Positions 1-6,612 are shown, counted from the first letter of the stretch. The stretch: DNA of 7,200 bases from DATKEH01 sp035546355 (GCA_035546355.1 DATKEH010000133.1:1-7200); one strand, 5' to 3'. Numbers and translations are program-made. The notes: generated by a model from the sequence alone, not told the origin.

Positions 1-298
1 GCGGGTAGATGCCTCCCGCATCGGTGTGGTACGCGTAGACGATCACGCCGGAGGCCGCCCGGCCGCTGCCGTCCCGCACCGTGCCCTCGATGCGCATCGG
101 CTCCCCGGGCTCCCCTTCGGCGGCGATCCGGGCGCTCCACCCCGGCTCCTCGGGGAGCCCCTCGAACACCAGCTCGCAGCCGTCGCACGGCAGGCCGACC
201 ACCGGCTCGCGCGCCGCGGCCACTTCCTGCGCCCGCGCGCATCCCGGCTGCGCGAGGAGGATGGCGAGCAGCAGGGGTGCCAGCATGGGTCGGCGCAT
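1..298 (-). CDS. Intradiol ring-cleavage dioxygenase family protein, exported, C-terminus cut by window edge
   Basis: This reading frame is absent of stops from an ATG at 298 to the window edge and gives the first 99 residues. Residues 1-23 look like a signal peptide: Arg-Arg near the start, a Leu/Ala-rich core, and an A-R-A|Q cleavage site after residue 23. A GLPCDGCE motif (35-42, CxxC) follows, then an EGTVRDGSGR-type beta-strand turn and the VIVYAYHTDAGGIYP stretch (85-99). These are typical of the C-terminal domain of intradiol dioxygenases related to the protocatechuate 3,4-dioxygenase beta subunit. The Tyr/His ligands of the catalytic iron would lie beyond the window, so activity cannot be judged. 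The substrate is unknown; exported members of the family are mostly uncharacterised. The start is supported by GGAG nine bases upstream. A second in-frame ATG at 286 would shorten the signal peptide and is less likely. Confidence 0.8.
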   Translation of the reverse strand, partial: MRRPMLAPLLLAILLAQPGCARAQEVAAAREPVVGLPCDGCELVFEGLPEEPGWSARIAAEGEPGEPMRIEGTVRDGSGRAASGVIVYAYHTDAGGIYP

Positions 299-307
299 CG
301 CTTGCAG

Positions 308-311
308 CTCC
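308..311 (-). promoter_or_regulatory. Shine-Dalgarno site of the dioxygenase-like gene
   Basis: On the minus strand GGAG lies nine bases before the ATG at 298. It favours that ATG over the in-frame ATG at 286. Confidence 0.55.
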
Positions 312-327
312 GGACGGGCGCTCGAAA

Positions 328-333
328 ACCCTA
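328..333 (-). promoter_or_regulatory. Possible -10 box for the dioxygenase-like gene
   Basis: The minus strand reads TAGGGT, matching the TAnnnT form of a sigma-70 -10 box, in the 61-base gap after the GTPase gene. A start site six to eight bases downstream would give a leader of about 23 bases containing the GGAG site. I see no recognisable -35 box. The dioxygenase-like gene may instead be read through from the GTPase gene, so this is a weak call. Confidence 0.3.
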
Positions 334-359
334 GCACGGGGCCTCTACGGGCGACGGGC

Positions 360-1880
360 TCACCCTTCCCGCCGCAGCAGCTCGTAGGCCTCCGGGTAGT
401 CGGCGAGCAGGGCGGCGCGGGCGGCAGCCGTCAGGGGCGCGCGCAGGCGCCGCGCGGTCTGCGGCCCTGCCGCGTCGGGATCCTCCGCCCGCCCGAGCTC
501 GCGCCACACGCCTCGCATCTCCTCTTCGTGCAACCGCAGCTCGCCCTGCACCCGGCTGCGCCAGCGCTCGACCTGGCGCGCCGGCGGGCGGGCGGCATCC
601 TGGTACGCGCCGCGGCCGCGGCCGAAGTGGGCGACGGCGAGATAGCGCACCAGGGTCTCGGCGGCGAGCCGATCGAGGAAGGGTGCGCCCCAGCGCACCG
701 CCGGGCGGCGGGAGCCCTGCGCCAGCTCGAAGCCGCGGGCCAGGCCGGCGCCGCCGAGCGCGCCGAGGATGGCGCCGGCTATCATGCCGCCGCCGAAGGT
801 GAGGCCGCCGGCGAGGACGTCGGCGGCGAGGCCACCCAGGGCGCCGCTGACGACGCCGCCCAGCAGGGCGCCGCGCTCGGGATCCACCTTCAGCTCCCCC
901 TGCACGACGTAGGCGTCGACCTGGCGCTCGACCTCCCCCGCCGACGCCCCCGCCAGCCCGTGGGCCGACAGCAGCACCGCCATCAGCTCCTGGGTGCTGG
1001 CCTGCAGCCGCTCCGCCAGCGCCCGCATGGCGCGCCGCTTCTGCGCCTTCGTCGGCCGCCGATCCGGCAGCTCCTCGCGGTCGCCGGCGGCGGCGGCGAG
1101 GTAGCGGGCCATCGCCTCGACGCTGCGCGCCAGCACCTCGAGGTTGCGATCCTCCCAGGCGCGCCGCAGCTTGGCCATCAGCGGCCGCTCGCTGGGGTCG
1201 AGCACGCGCTCGACGCGCTCGAAGAGCAGCCCCTCCTGCACCCAGCCGCGGCTGAAGGCATCCAGGGCGTAGACGTCGCGGACGATCTCCCAGCGCGCCG
1301 TCGCCCGGCGCCACACCTCCAGCCGCTCGGCCATCAGCAGCGGCGAGGCGCCAGCGCCCCCGGTCTGGTTGAGGAGCAGCAGCAGCGGCTTGCCGACCCA
1401 GGTCAACAGGTCGAGCTCGGGCGCCAGATAGCCGGCCTCCTCCGGCTCCTCGGCGGCGTTGACCAGGTAGAGGACGACGTCGGCCTCCTCCTGGACGTTG
1501 AGCACCGCCTGCTGCGACGACCACAGCGGGCGGTCGGCGATGCGGTCCCAGGTCTGCTGCAGGAACCACACGATCGGCCGGTCGCGCTTCTCGAGCCGGG
1601 CGAGCAGGCGCCGCGAGTCGCCGAAACCGGGCGTGTCCCACAGCACCAGCTCCCCCTCGGGCACCGCCAGAAGCTGGAACCGCTCGCTCTCCTCGGTGAC
1701 GTGCGCCTGGTCGAGAACCTCGCCGACGTCGCGGCGCAGCAGCGTGCGCGCCAGGGTGGTCTTGCCGACGTTGGTGTGCGACACCAGGCTGAGGGTGATC
1801 TTGCGATCGCCGACCGAGCGGCTGGCGCGATCACCCCCGGCGGTCGCCCTCCCGGAGGCGGGGCTCCCGCTCTGCCTCAC
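360..1880 (-). CDS. DUF3482-family GTPase, partner of the DUF2868 membrane protein
   Basis: The protein has 506 residues. An N-terminal Era/TrmE-like GTPase domain (about 27-230) shows a P-loop SHTNVGKT (34-41, first Gly replaced by Ser), a G3 motif DTPGFG (82-87), and NQTG (171-174) where most GTPases have NKxD. My recollection is that these deviations recur in DUF3482 proteins, so they are probably not degeneration. Residues 337-382 form a Gly/Ala-rich hydrophobic stretch with GxxxG spacing, suggesting membrane contact, followed by a charged helical C-terminus (about 430-506). The GTG start at 1880 shares bases with the TGA of the upstream DUF2868 gene (GTGA), implying translational coupling. 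The frame remains open farther upstream, but that part is antisense-style shadow of DUF2868 coding sequence. GTP hydrolysis is inferred from the family; cellular role unknown. Confidence 0.88.
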   Translation of the reverse strand: MRQSGSPASGRATAGGDRASRSVGDRKITLSLVSHTNVGKTTLARTLLRRDVGEVLDQAHVTEESERFQLLAVPEGELVLWDTPGFGDSRRLLARLEKRDRPIVWFLQQTWDRIADRPLWSSQQAVLNVQEEADVVLYLVNAAEEPEEAGYLAPELDLLTWVGKPLLLLLNQTGGAGASPLLMAERLEVWRRATARWEIVRDVYALDAFSRGWVQEGLLFERVERVLDPSERPLMAKLRRAWEDRNLEVLARSVEAMARYLAAAAGDREELPDRRPTKAQKRRAMRALAERLQASTQELMAVLLSAHGLAGASAGEVERQVDAYVVQGELKVDPERGALLGGVVSGALGGLAADVLAGGLTFGGGMIAGAILGALGGAGLARGFELAQGSRRPAVRWGAPFLDRLAAETLVRYLAVAHFGRGRGAYQDAARPPARQVERWRSRVQGELRLHEEEMRGVWRELGRAEDPDAAGPQTARRLRAPLTAAARAALLADYPEAYELLRREG

Positions 1881-3370
1881 CGCCGGCCCCCCAGCACGCC
1901 GCCGGGCCAGGCGCCGCGTTCGAGGGCCGCCAGGGAGGCGTCCGGCGCCGCGTCGTCGAGGTCGAGATGGGTGGCCACGAGACCCACCGCTTGCACGACC
2001 CGGTCCCAGCTGCGGCGGCGCTCGGCGAGCCGCGCCGCCCCGGGATCGGCCTCGCCGAGGCGACGACGGTAGGCCGCCGCGTCGACGACGGCGAGCAGCG
2101 CCTGGCCGTCCGCCAGCCCGTCGCGGCAGGCGGCCAGCAGCTCCCCGTGCACCTCCACCTCGGGAGTCTGCGCCAGGCTGAACAGCACCACCAGGCTGCC
2201 GCCGCCGTGCAGCTCGGCGGCGGCGGCGCCGTACTCGGCCGCCGGCCGCAGGCGGACCTCGGCGCGGGCGCCGAAGAGGTCGTGCAGCAGCCCGCGGAGC
2301 GCCTCGGCCGCCTGCGGCGAGGGGTGGTAGCTGTAGGGCACGACGTCCACCCGGCCGACCCGCGCCTCGGTGGTCGCCGCCAGCCGCCGCAGGTAGGCCT
2401 CGGGCACGACGATCGGCGTCCGGCGCTCCCGGCGCAGCACGTGGAGCGTCTCGGCGGCGATGAGGATCCCCCGCGGCAGCAGCACGAAGAGCGCCGCGGT
2501 CAGTGCCCAGAGATGGATCCACTCCGCCGCCGGCAGCCCCTGGGGACCCGCCGCCGCCGCCGACGGCACGTCACGCCCCATCAGGGCCGCCGCCGGCGCC
2601 AGCACGACGGCGAGGATGCGGTCGACCGCCGCGCCGCCGAGGAAGGTCGACTCCCAGCTCACCCGGTACTCGAGCACCAGGCCCCGCAGGTACATCCCCG
2701 CCACCGCTCCCACCACCATCGCCGCCGCGCCGGCGTGCAACAGCCGCCGCACCCGCGCCGCGGCCAGCGGCGCCTGCGCCGGCAGCCACAGCGCCAGGTA
2801 GCGCCGCGACGCCGCCCGCCACAGCTCCGCCTGCGGGTCATCGGCCGCGCCCTGCCGCTCCACCCAGCGTCCCGCCCAGCGCTCCAGCCACGCCAGCAGG
2901 CGCGGCCGCTCGAAGCGCAGGCCGCTCGGCAGCAGCGGCACGGCGCGGTGGACGAGCCCCAGCAGGACGACCAGGACGTTCCACAGCACCAGACCGAGGA
3001 CCGGCGCAGCCAGCACGTGGATCCGCCGCTCGGGGCCGAGGGCGTTGCTCGCCAGCCCCAGCGCCAGGGCCAAGACCACCGTCGGCCACAGGAGCCCGCG
3101 CCCGAGATCGGTCAGGGCGAGCAGGCGCCGCACCTGCGGCCGCTCCCGGGCCAGCGCGCCCACCAGCCGCTCCGCCCGCCTCCCGAGCCACTTCCTGGGC
3201 GCCTCGGCAACGCCCTGGCGCGCCTCCTCGGTGGCCCGCCGCCGCTCGTCGAGCGCCAGCAACTCGCCGCGCCGATCCACCTCCTCGACCGCCCGCACCA
3301 GCGTCGCCGCCTGCGCGGCGCCGCGGGGCAGGACGACGGTGCGCTCGCCGTCGGCGCTCGCTCTGGCCAC
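1877..3370 (-). CDS. DUF2868 family multi-pass membrane protein
   Basis: From the GTG at 3370 the protein has 497 residues. A charged amphipathic N-terminus (about 25-85) precedes hydrophobic segments near 93-109, 117-141, 212-232, 250-264 and 284-306. A soluble domain of about 190 residues follows (310-497). The stretch YRVSWESTFLGG (235-246) followed by a hydrophobic LAVVLAPAAALMG segment, and LLWPTVV near 93-99, match what I know of DUF2868. So does the adjoining DUF3482 GTPase, its usual neighbour. The protein is therefore probably an inner-membrane partner of that GTPase; no reaction is known to me. The start is uncertain: GTG 3370 has only AGG six bases upstream, while a -10-like box and ATG (3443) lie upstream in another frame that ends at 3378. 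The open frame continues to 3610, but that would run over the divergent acetyltransferase start. Confidence 0.82.
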   Translation of the reverse strand: MARASADGERTVVLPRGAAQAATLVRAVEEVDRRGELLALDERRRATEEARQGVAEAPRKWLGRRAERLVGALARERPQVRRLLALTDLGRGLLWPTVVLALALGLASNALGPERRIHVLAAPVLGLVLWNVLVVLLGLVHRAVPLLPSGLRFERPRLLAWLERWAGRWVERQGAADDPQAELWRAASRRYLALWLPAQAPLAAARVRRLLHAGAAAMVVGAVAGMYLRGLVLEYRVSWESTFLGGAAVDRILAVVLAPAAALMGRDVPSAAAAGPQGLPAAEWIHLWALTAALFVLLPRGILIAAETLHVLRRERRTPIVVPEAYLRRLAATTEARVGRVDVVPYSYHPSPQAAEALRGLLHDLFGARAEVRLRPAAEYGAAAAELHGGGSLVVLFSLAQTPEVEVHGELLAACRDGLADGQALLAVVDAAAYRRRLGEADPGAARLAERRRSWDRVVQAVGLVATHLDLDDAAPDASLAALERGAWPGGVLGGRR

Positions 3371-3377
3371 CGGCGGC

Positions 3378-3443
3378 CTACCCGACCCCGCCGGCAACCC
3401 GGCGGTCGCGCTCGACCCGCTCGGCGACCCCGACGCGCACCAT
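3378..3443 (-). other. Short leader ORF (21 codons) upstream of DUF2868, or frameshifted true N-terminus
   Basis: From the ATG at 3443 a 21-codon frame (starting M-V-R-V-G-V-A-E-R) runs to TAG at 3380-3378, seven bases before the GTG chosen for DUF2868. In this frame roughly half the second codon positions are A or T and the third positions are nearly all G or C, as expected of coding DNA here. The DUF2868 frame over the same bases lacks that pattern. TAGGAT lies seven bases before the ATG. It could be a translated leader, or the real DUF2868 start separated by a one-base insertion or sequencing error near 3380, or chance. Confidence 0.35.
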
Positions 3444-3450
3444 GGCGAGC

Positions 3451-3456
3451 ATCCTA
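3451..3456 (-). promoter_or_regulatory. Candidate -10 box directed into the DUF2868-DUF3482 operon
   Basis: The minus strand reads TAGGAT, a good TAnnnT match, seven bases before the ATG at 3443. The distance matches the layout of the two plus-strand leaderless candidates in this window. No clear -35 box is seen; the expected position (about 3474-3479) lies in an inverted repeat instead. Confidence 0.4.
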
Positions 3457-3460
3457 CCCC

Positions 3461-3490
3461 GCTCGCCCAGATCCCGGCGCCGGGGCGAGC
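3461..3490. repeat. Nested inverted repeat in the divergent promoter region, possible operator
   Basis: GCTCGCCC (3461-3468) pairs perfectly with GGGCGAGC (3483-3490) across a 14-base loop. Within it, CCCGGCGCCGGG (3473-3484) is a perfect 12-base palindrome. The two arrangements share bases and so are alternatives. The element lies just upstream of the TAGGAT box and would cover a minus-strand -35 position. A repressor site is possible; in DNA this GC-rich, palindromes also arise by chance. Confidence 0.3.
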
Positions 3491-3542
3491 TCGGCCCGTG
3501 AAGGTGCTCGTCGCCACGCCGATCGGCACGGCGTCAACCGCA

Positions 3543-3548
3543 TACACT
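3543..3548 (+). promoter_or_regulatory. Candidate -10 box for a leaderless acetyltransferase mRNA
   Basis: TACACT lies exactly six bases before the GTG at 3555, placing the likely transcription start at or next to the start codon. No Shine-Dalgarno sequence precedes the GTG, which fits a leaderless message. I see no -35 box of the TTGACA type. Confidence 0.5.
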
Positions 3549-3554
3549 CCCCCG

Positions 3555-4115
3555 GTGACCGATCCCTCCTGGTGGCTGGAGACCGAGCGCCTGGCGCTGC
3601 GGCGCTTCACGGCGGCGGACCTCGACTGGCTGGCGGCGCTCTACGCCGATCCGGAGGTGAGCCGTTTCCTGGGCGGCGCCAGGGACCGCGCCGGCACGAG
3701 CGAGCTGCTGCGCACCCGCATCCTCGAGTACTACGAGGAGCACCCCGGGCTCGGCGTCTGGATGACCGTCGAACGAGCCAGTGGGGCCCCGGTCGGGTTC
3801 CACGTCCTGAACCACATCCGGGCCGAGACGATCGTCCAGGTCGGCTTCGCGCTCGCCCGCCCGGCGTGGGGAAAGGGGTACGGCACCGAGATGGCGTCGG
3901 CGCTGCTGCGCTACGGCTTCGCGGAGCTGCGGCTGCCGCGCATCGCCGCCATCACCAGCCTCGAGAACCACCGCTCGCAACGCGTGCTGCTCGAGATCGG
4001 GCTCGAGCGCCGCGGCGAGCGCGCCTTCGCCCACCCGCACTACGCCGCCGAGGGGCCGATGGCGTGGTTCGAGCGCGAGGCGGCGGACTGGCTGGCCGAG
4101 CGCGGATCCACCTGA
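3555..4115 (+). CDS. GNAT family N-acetyltransferase (RimJ/RimL type)
   Basis: The 186-residue product has the usual length for this family and would be cytoplasmic. It opens with ETERLALRRFTAADLDWL (9-26), the typical first strand and helix of RimJ/RimL-like GNAT proteins. The acetyl-CoA pyrophosphate loop is ARPAWGKGYGTEMA (101-114), and the later motif with N138, S141, E147 and G149 (N-x-x-S-x-R-V-L-L-E-x-G) matches the conserved alpha-4 region. It is expected to transfer acetyl from acetyl-CoA to an amine such as a protein N-terminus or a small molecule; the acceptor cannot be told. The GTG at 3555 is chosen because it falls just before the conserved domain and six bases after a TACACT box. 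A GTG at 3499 would add 19 residues of poor coding character. Sixteen bases separate it from the next gene. Confidence 0.88.
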   Translation: MTDPSWWLETERLALRRFTAADLDWLAALYADPEVSRFLGGARDRAGTSELLRTRILEYYEEHPGLGVWMTVERASGAPVGFHVLNHIRAETIVQVGFALARPAWGKGYGTEMASALLRYGFAELRLPRIAAITSLENHRSQRVLLEIGLERRGERAFAHPHYAAEGPMAWFEREAADWLAERGST

Positions 4116-4119
4116 ACGC

Positions 4120-4125
4120 TATGCT
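4120..4125 (+). promoter_or_regulatory. Candidate -10 box for a leaderless mRNA of the Asp-box protein
   Basis: TATGCT sits in the 16-base gap after the acetyltransferase gene and exactly six bases before the GTG at 4132. There is no Shine-Dalgarno sequence in this gap. The box and spacing repeat the TAnnCT-N6-GTG layout at 3543-3557, and both spacers end in CCG. This suggests separate leaderless transcription of the second gene as well as possible read-through. Confidence 0.45.
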
Positions 4126-4131
4126 CGGCCG

Positions 4132-5112
4132 GTGAATGTCATCGTCGCCACGCACGAGCGGCTGCTGATCGCCGACCCGGCCGGCGGTGCGGTCGGCGAG
4201 GCCCGCGATCTCGACGGCCGCCGCCTCACCTGCCTGGCCACCGACCCGCTCTCCCCCGCTCGCGCCTGGTGCGGTACCTCAGGCGACGGCATCTGGCGCA
4301 GCGACGACGCGGGCCGCTCCTGGCGGGCGATGGGCCTCGCCGGCGAAGAGCTGACCGCCGTCGCGGCGAGCCCGGTCGAGCCGGACCTGGTGTGGGCCGG
4401 TACCGAGCCGAGCGCCCTGTGGCGCTCCGACGACGGCGGGGCGAGCTGGCGGCAGCTCGCCGGGCTCGACGCGCTCCCCTCGGCCGCCGAGTGGTCCTTC
4501 CCGCCCCGCCCCCAGACTCACCACGTGCGCTGGGTCGCCTGTCACCCGCACCACGCCGGCCGGCTATGGCTGGCGATCGAGGCTGGGGCCCTGGTCACCA
4601 CCGCCGACGGCGGCGTCAGCTGGCGCGACCGCGTGGCGGGCGGCCCCTACGACACCCACGAGCTGGCCATCCACCCCGCGCTGCCGGACACGCTGCGCGT
4701 GGCCGCCGGCGACGGCTACTACGAGAGCCACGACGCAGGCGCGACCTGGGAGTCCCCCGACGAGGGGCTCGCGGTGGGCTACCTGCGCAGCGTCACCATC
4801 GACCCCGGCGATCCGGGCACGGTGCTGGTGTCGGCCGCCTCGCATCCCCACGCCGCCTACGTCACCGGCCTGGCGGACGGCCGGGTCTACCGCCGCCAGG
4901 GAAGCGGCCGCTGGCAGGCGGTGCAGGCCGGCTGGCCTGACCCGCCGCGCACCATCGCACCGCTGCTCGCCGCCGGCCGAGCGCCCGGCGAGCTATGGGC
5001 CGCCGACGAGAGAGGCGTGCACCGCTCGGCCGACGGTGGACGCGGCTGGGAAGCGCTGGCCTCCTTCGCGCCCACTCCATCGTCGCTGCGCGGCATGGCG
5101 CTGGTCGACTGA
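4132..5112 (+). CDS. Asp-box (BNR repeat) beta-propeller protein, sialidase/HCF136-like fold
   Basis: This 326-residue protein carries five Asp-box motifs (S/T-x-D-x-G-x-x-W): SDDAGRSW (57-64), SDDGGASW (99-106), TADGGVSW (157-164), SHDAGATW (199-206) and SADGGRGW (299-306). Each follows a G-[IVA]-x-x-S/T type strand as in YVTN/BNR-like propellers. Such proteins are often annotated as glycosyl hydrolase or exo-alpha-sialidase, but the motif is structural. I see no arginine triad or other evidence of catalysis. There is no signal peptide, so it is likely cytoplasmic, which is unusual for sialidases. The GTG at 4132 is the only plausible start after the preceding stop; N-terminal MNVIVATHERLLIA makes a good first blade strand. 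It ends 18 bases before the LACTB-like gene. Function unknown; a scaffold or binding role is inferred. Confidence 0.87.
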   Translation: MNVIVATHERLLIADPAGGAVGEARDLDGRRLTCLATDPLSPARAWCGTSGDGIWRSDDAGRSWRAMGLAGEELTAVAASPVEPDLVWAGTEPSALWRSDDGGASWRQLAGLDALPSAAEWSFPPRPQTHHVRWVACHPHHAGRLWLAIEAGALVTTADGGVSWRDRVAGGPYDTHELAIHPALPDTLRVAAGDGYYESHDAGATWESPDEGLAVGYLRSVTIDPGDPGTVLVSAASHPHAAYVTGLADGRVYRRQGSGRWQAVQAGWPDPPRTIAPLLAAGRAPGELWAADERGVHRSADGGRGWEALASFAPTPSSLRGMALVD

Positions 5113-5118
5113 GCGCCT

Positions 5119-5124
5119 GAGGAG
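5119..5124 (+). promoter_or_regulatory. Shine-Dalgarno site of the LACTB-like hydrolase
   Basis: GAGGAG ends six bases before the ATG at 5131, within the 18-base gap after the Asp-box gene. It fixes the start and contrasts with the two preceding genes, which have no such site. Confidence 0.8.
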
Positions 5125-5130
5125 TCCGCG

Positions 5131-6612
5131 ATGAAACCACGCCTCGCCCGCCCGATCGCCCTGCTGCTCGCCGCCGCCTGCGCCGGGCCGGCCGTCGCGC
5201 AATCGGCCACCGCGGCGGCGGTCGCCGAGCACCGGGCCCGCGAGCTGCAGCGCATCGCCGGCATCCCAGGGATGGCGGTGGCGGTGGGCGTCCGCGACGC
5301 CGTCGTCTGGGCTTTTACCCTGGGGCTGGCGAACGTCGAGACGCCGGCGCCGGTCACCGGCGAGACGAAGTTCCGGGCGGCGAGCGTCTCCAAGGTGATC
5401 ACCGCCGCGGCGCTGGCGCGGCTCGCCGCGGCGGGCACCATCGACCTCGACGCGCCGGTGGCGGCGTGGTTTCCCGCCCTGCCGGCGCCGCTGCGCGACG
5501 TCACGCCGCGCCAGCTCGCCGCCCACCTCGCCGGCGTGCGCCACTACGAGCGCAAGGATTTCGGGCCCGAGGCCCCGGGCATGCGGCACTTCGACTCGCT
5601 CGAGGAGGCGCTGGTCGTCTTCCGCGACGACCCACTCGTCGTCGATCCGGGCAGCGAGTACCGCTACTCCACCTACGGCTACACGCTGCTCGGCGCGGTG
5701 ATGGAGAAGGCGAGCGGCCAGCCCTTCCTGGCGCTCGTCGAGCGGGAGGTCTTCGCGCCGCTGGGCATGCGCCACTCGGCGGGCGACGTGGCGCAGGCGG
5801 TCGTCCCCGGCCGCACCGGCTTCTACCAGCAGGTCGACGGCGGCCGCCTGGCCCATCCGCGGCCGGAGGACTCGAGCTTCAGGTGGCCCGGCGGCGGCCT
5901 GCTGACGACGCCCGAAGACCTCGTCCGCTTCGGTCTCGCCCACCTGCGGCCCGGCTACCTGCCGGCGCCGCTGCTCGCCGAGCTCTTCACGCCGCAGGCC
6001 CTCCCCGACGGCGAGAGCACCGGCGTCGGCCTCGGCTGGCGCATCGGCGGCGACGCAGCCGGGCGCACCATCCGCCACCATTCCGGCTCGATGAGCGGCG
6101 CCCGCTCCTCGCTGGTGCTCTATCCCGAGGCGGGCGTCGCGGCGGCGCTGATGACCAACCTCACCGGCGGCCCGCCGAGCGTCGAGTCGACCCTGCAGTG
6201 GCTCGCCGACCCCTTCCTGCCGCCGACCGCCGCCCCGGGCGAGCCGCCCCTCGGCGCCTTCGCTTACACCGGCCGCATGCTCGGCCGCGACCTCGACGTG
6301 CCGATGACTGGCTGGATCCACGTGCTGCCGGGCCCCGACCTCGTCACCGGCCAGCTCGCCCTGCCGCCGGCCGCCGTCGAGCGCTGGCTGGCCCAGCACT
6401 ACCCGCGCACCGAGGCGCTGCCGATCGCGGGCTGGGAGCGCGCCGGCGACCAGGAGGGCTTCGTGCTCGTCGCTCCCTCGGGCCTCGCCTTCGCCCCCGT
6501 CGAGCGCACGGCGGACGGCTTCCGCCTCACCGCCGACCTCGCCGGCGTGCGCTACGAGCTCGAGGCGCGTCACGACGCCCATCGCGCCGGCAGCCGCGGG
6601 TCGGGCAGGTAG
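5131..6612 (+). CDS. Exported serine hydrolase, beta-lactamase class C / LACTB-like family
   Basis: The 493-residue protein begins with a signal peptide (1-23, cleavage A-V-A|Q). The beta-lactamase/penicillin-binding fold spans about 28-350. The nucleophile motif SVSK (S85 to K88), Y179-S-T in YSTYGYTLLGAVME, and H317-S-G in HHSGSMSG are the three active-site elements. The HLAGVRHYE segment (132-140) and Thr after Tyr-Ser are characteristic of the LACTB branch. Substrate is unknown: a periplasmic or extracellular peptidase or esterase is more likely than antibiotic resistance. Residues about 365-480 form an extra C-terminal domain, beta-rich by eye, without a family I recognise. A GAGGAG six bases upstream supports the ATG. 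It probably shares a transcript with the Asp-box gene. The last residues, rich in Arg, Gly and Ser, run 43 bases into the convergent gene and may be a non-conserved extension. Confidence 0.9.
   Translation: MKPRLARPIALLLAAACAGPAVAQSATAAAVAEHRARELQRIAGIPGMAVAVGVRDAVVWAFTLGLANVETPAPVTGETKFRAASVSKVITAAALARLAAAGTIDLDAPVAAWFPALPAPLRDVTPRQLAAHLAGVRHYERKDFGPEAPGMRHFDSLEEALVVFRDDPLVVDPGSEYRYSTYGYTLLGAVMEKASGQPFLALVEREVFAPLGMRHSAGDVAQAVVPGRTGFYQQVDGGRLAHPRPEDSSFRWPGGGLLTTPEDLVRFGLAHLRPGYLPAPLLAELFTPQALPDGESTGVGLGWRIGGDAAGRTIRHHSGSMSGARSSLVLYPEAGVAAALMTNLTGGPPSVESTLQWLADPFLPPTAAPGEPPLGAFAYTGRMLGRDLDVPMTGWIHVLPGPDLVTGQLALPPAAVERWLAQHYPRTEALPIAGWERAGDQEGFVLVAPSGLAFAPVERTADGFRLTADLAGVRYELEARHDAHRAGSRGSGR

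Noticed and set aside
324..343. Possible terminator after the GTPase gene (CCC and GGG followed by TTTT on the minus strand)
   Set aside because: The stem would be only three base pairs, too weak to call.
81..2072. Long plus-strand open frame of 663 codons
   Set aside because: It lies antisense to the DUF3482 and DUF2868 genes, its product is Arg/Ala/Gln-rich without motifs, and long antisense frames are expected at this G+C content.
1881..2522. N-terminal extension of the GTPase frame
   Set aside because: It overlaps the soluble domain of DUF2868 in another frame and is Arg/Ala/Gly-rich; the GTG at 1880 in the GTGA overlap is the better start.
3045..3554. N-terminal extension of the acetyltransferase frame
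   Set aside because: It is antisense to DUF2868 and precedes the normal start of a GNAT domain; the length from 3555 is already typical.
3371..3610. N-terminal extension of the DUF2868 frame to an ATG at 3610
   Set aside because: It would run into the divergent acetyltransferase coding sequence, and its codon-position pattern is not coding-like.
1967..4135. Plus-strand open frame of 722 codons across DUF2868 and the acetyltransferase
   Set aside because: It is out of frame with the clear GNAT domain and antisense to DUF2868; the product is low-complexity His/Gln/Arg/Pro-rich.
4993..6582. Minus-strand open frame of 529 codons opposite the LACTB-like gene
   Set aside because: It has no recognisable domain, and its opposite strand encodes all three active-site motifs and a signal peptide.
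5131..6612. Antibiotic-resistance beta-lactamase
   Set aside because: The Ser-x-x-Lys motif is present, but Tyr-Ser-Thr, the HLAGVRHYE segment and the C-terminal domain point to LACTB-like hydrolases rather than true class C enzymes.
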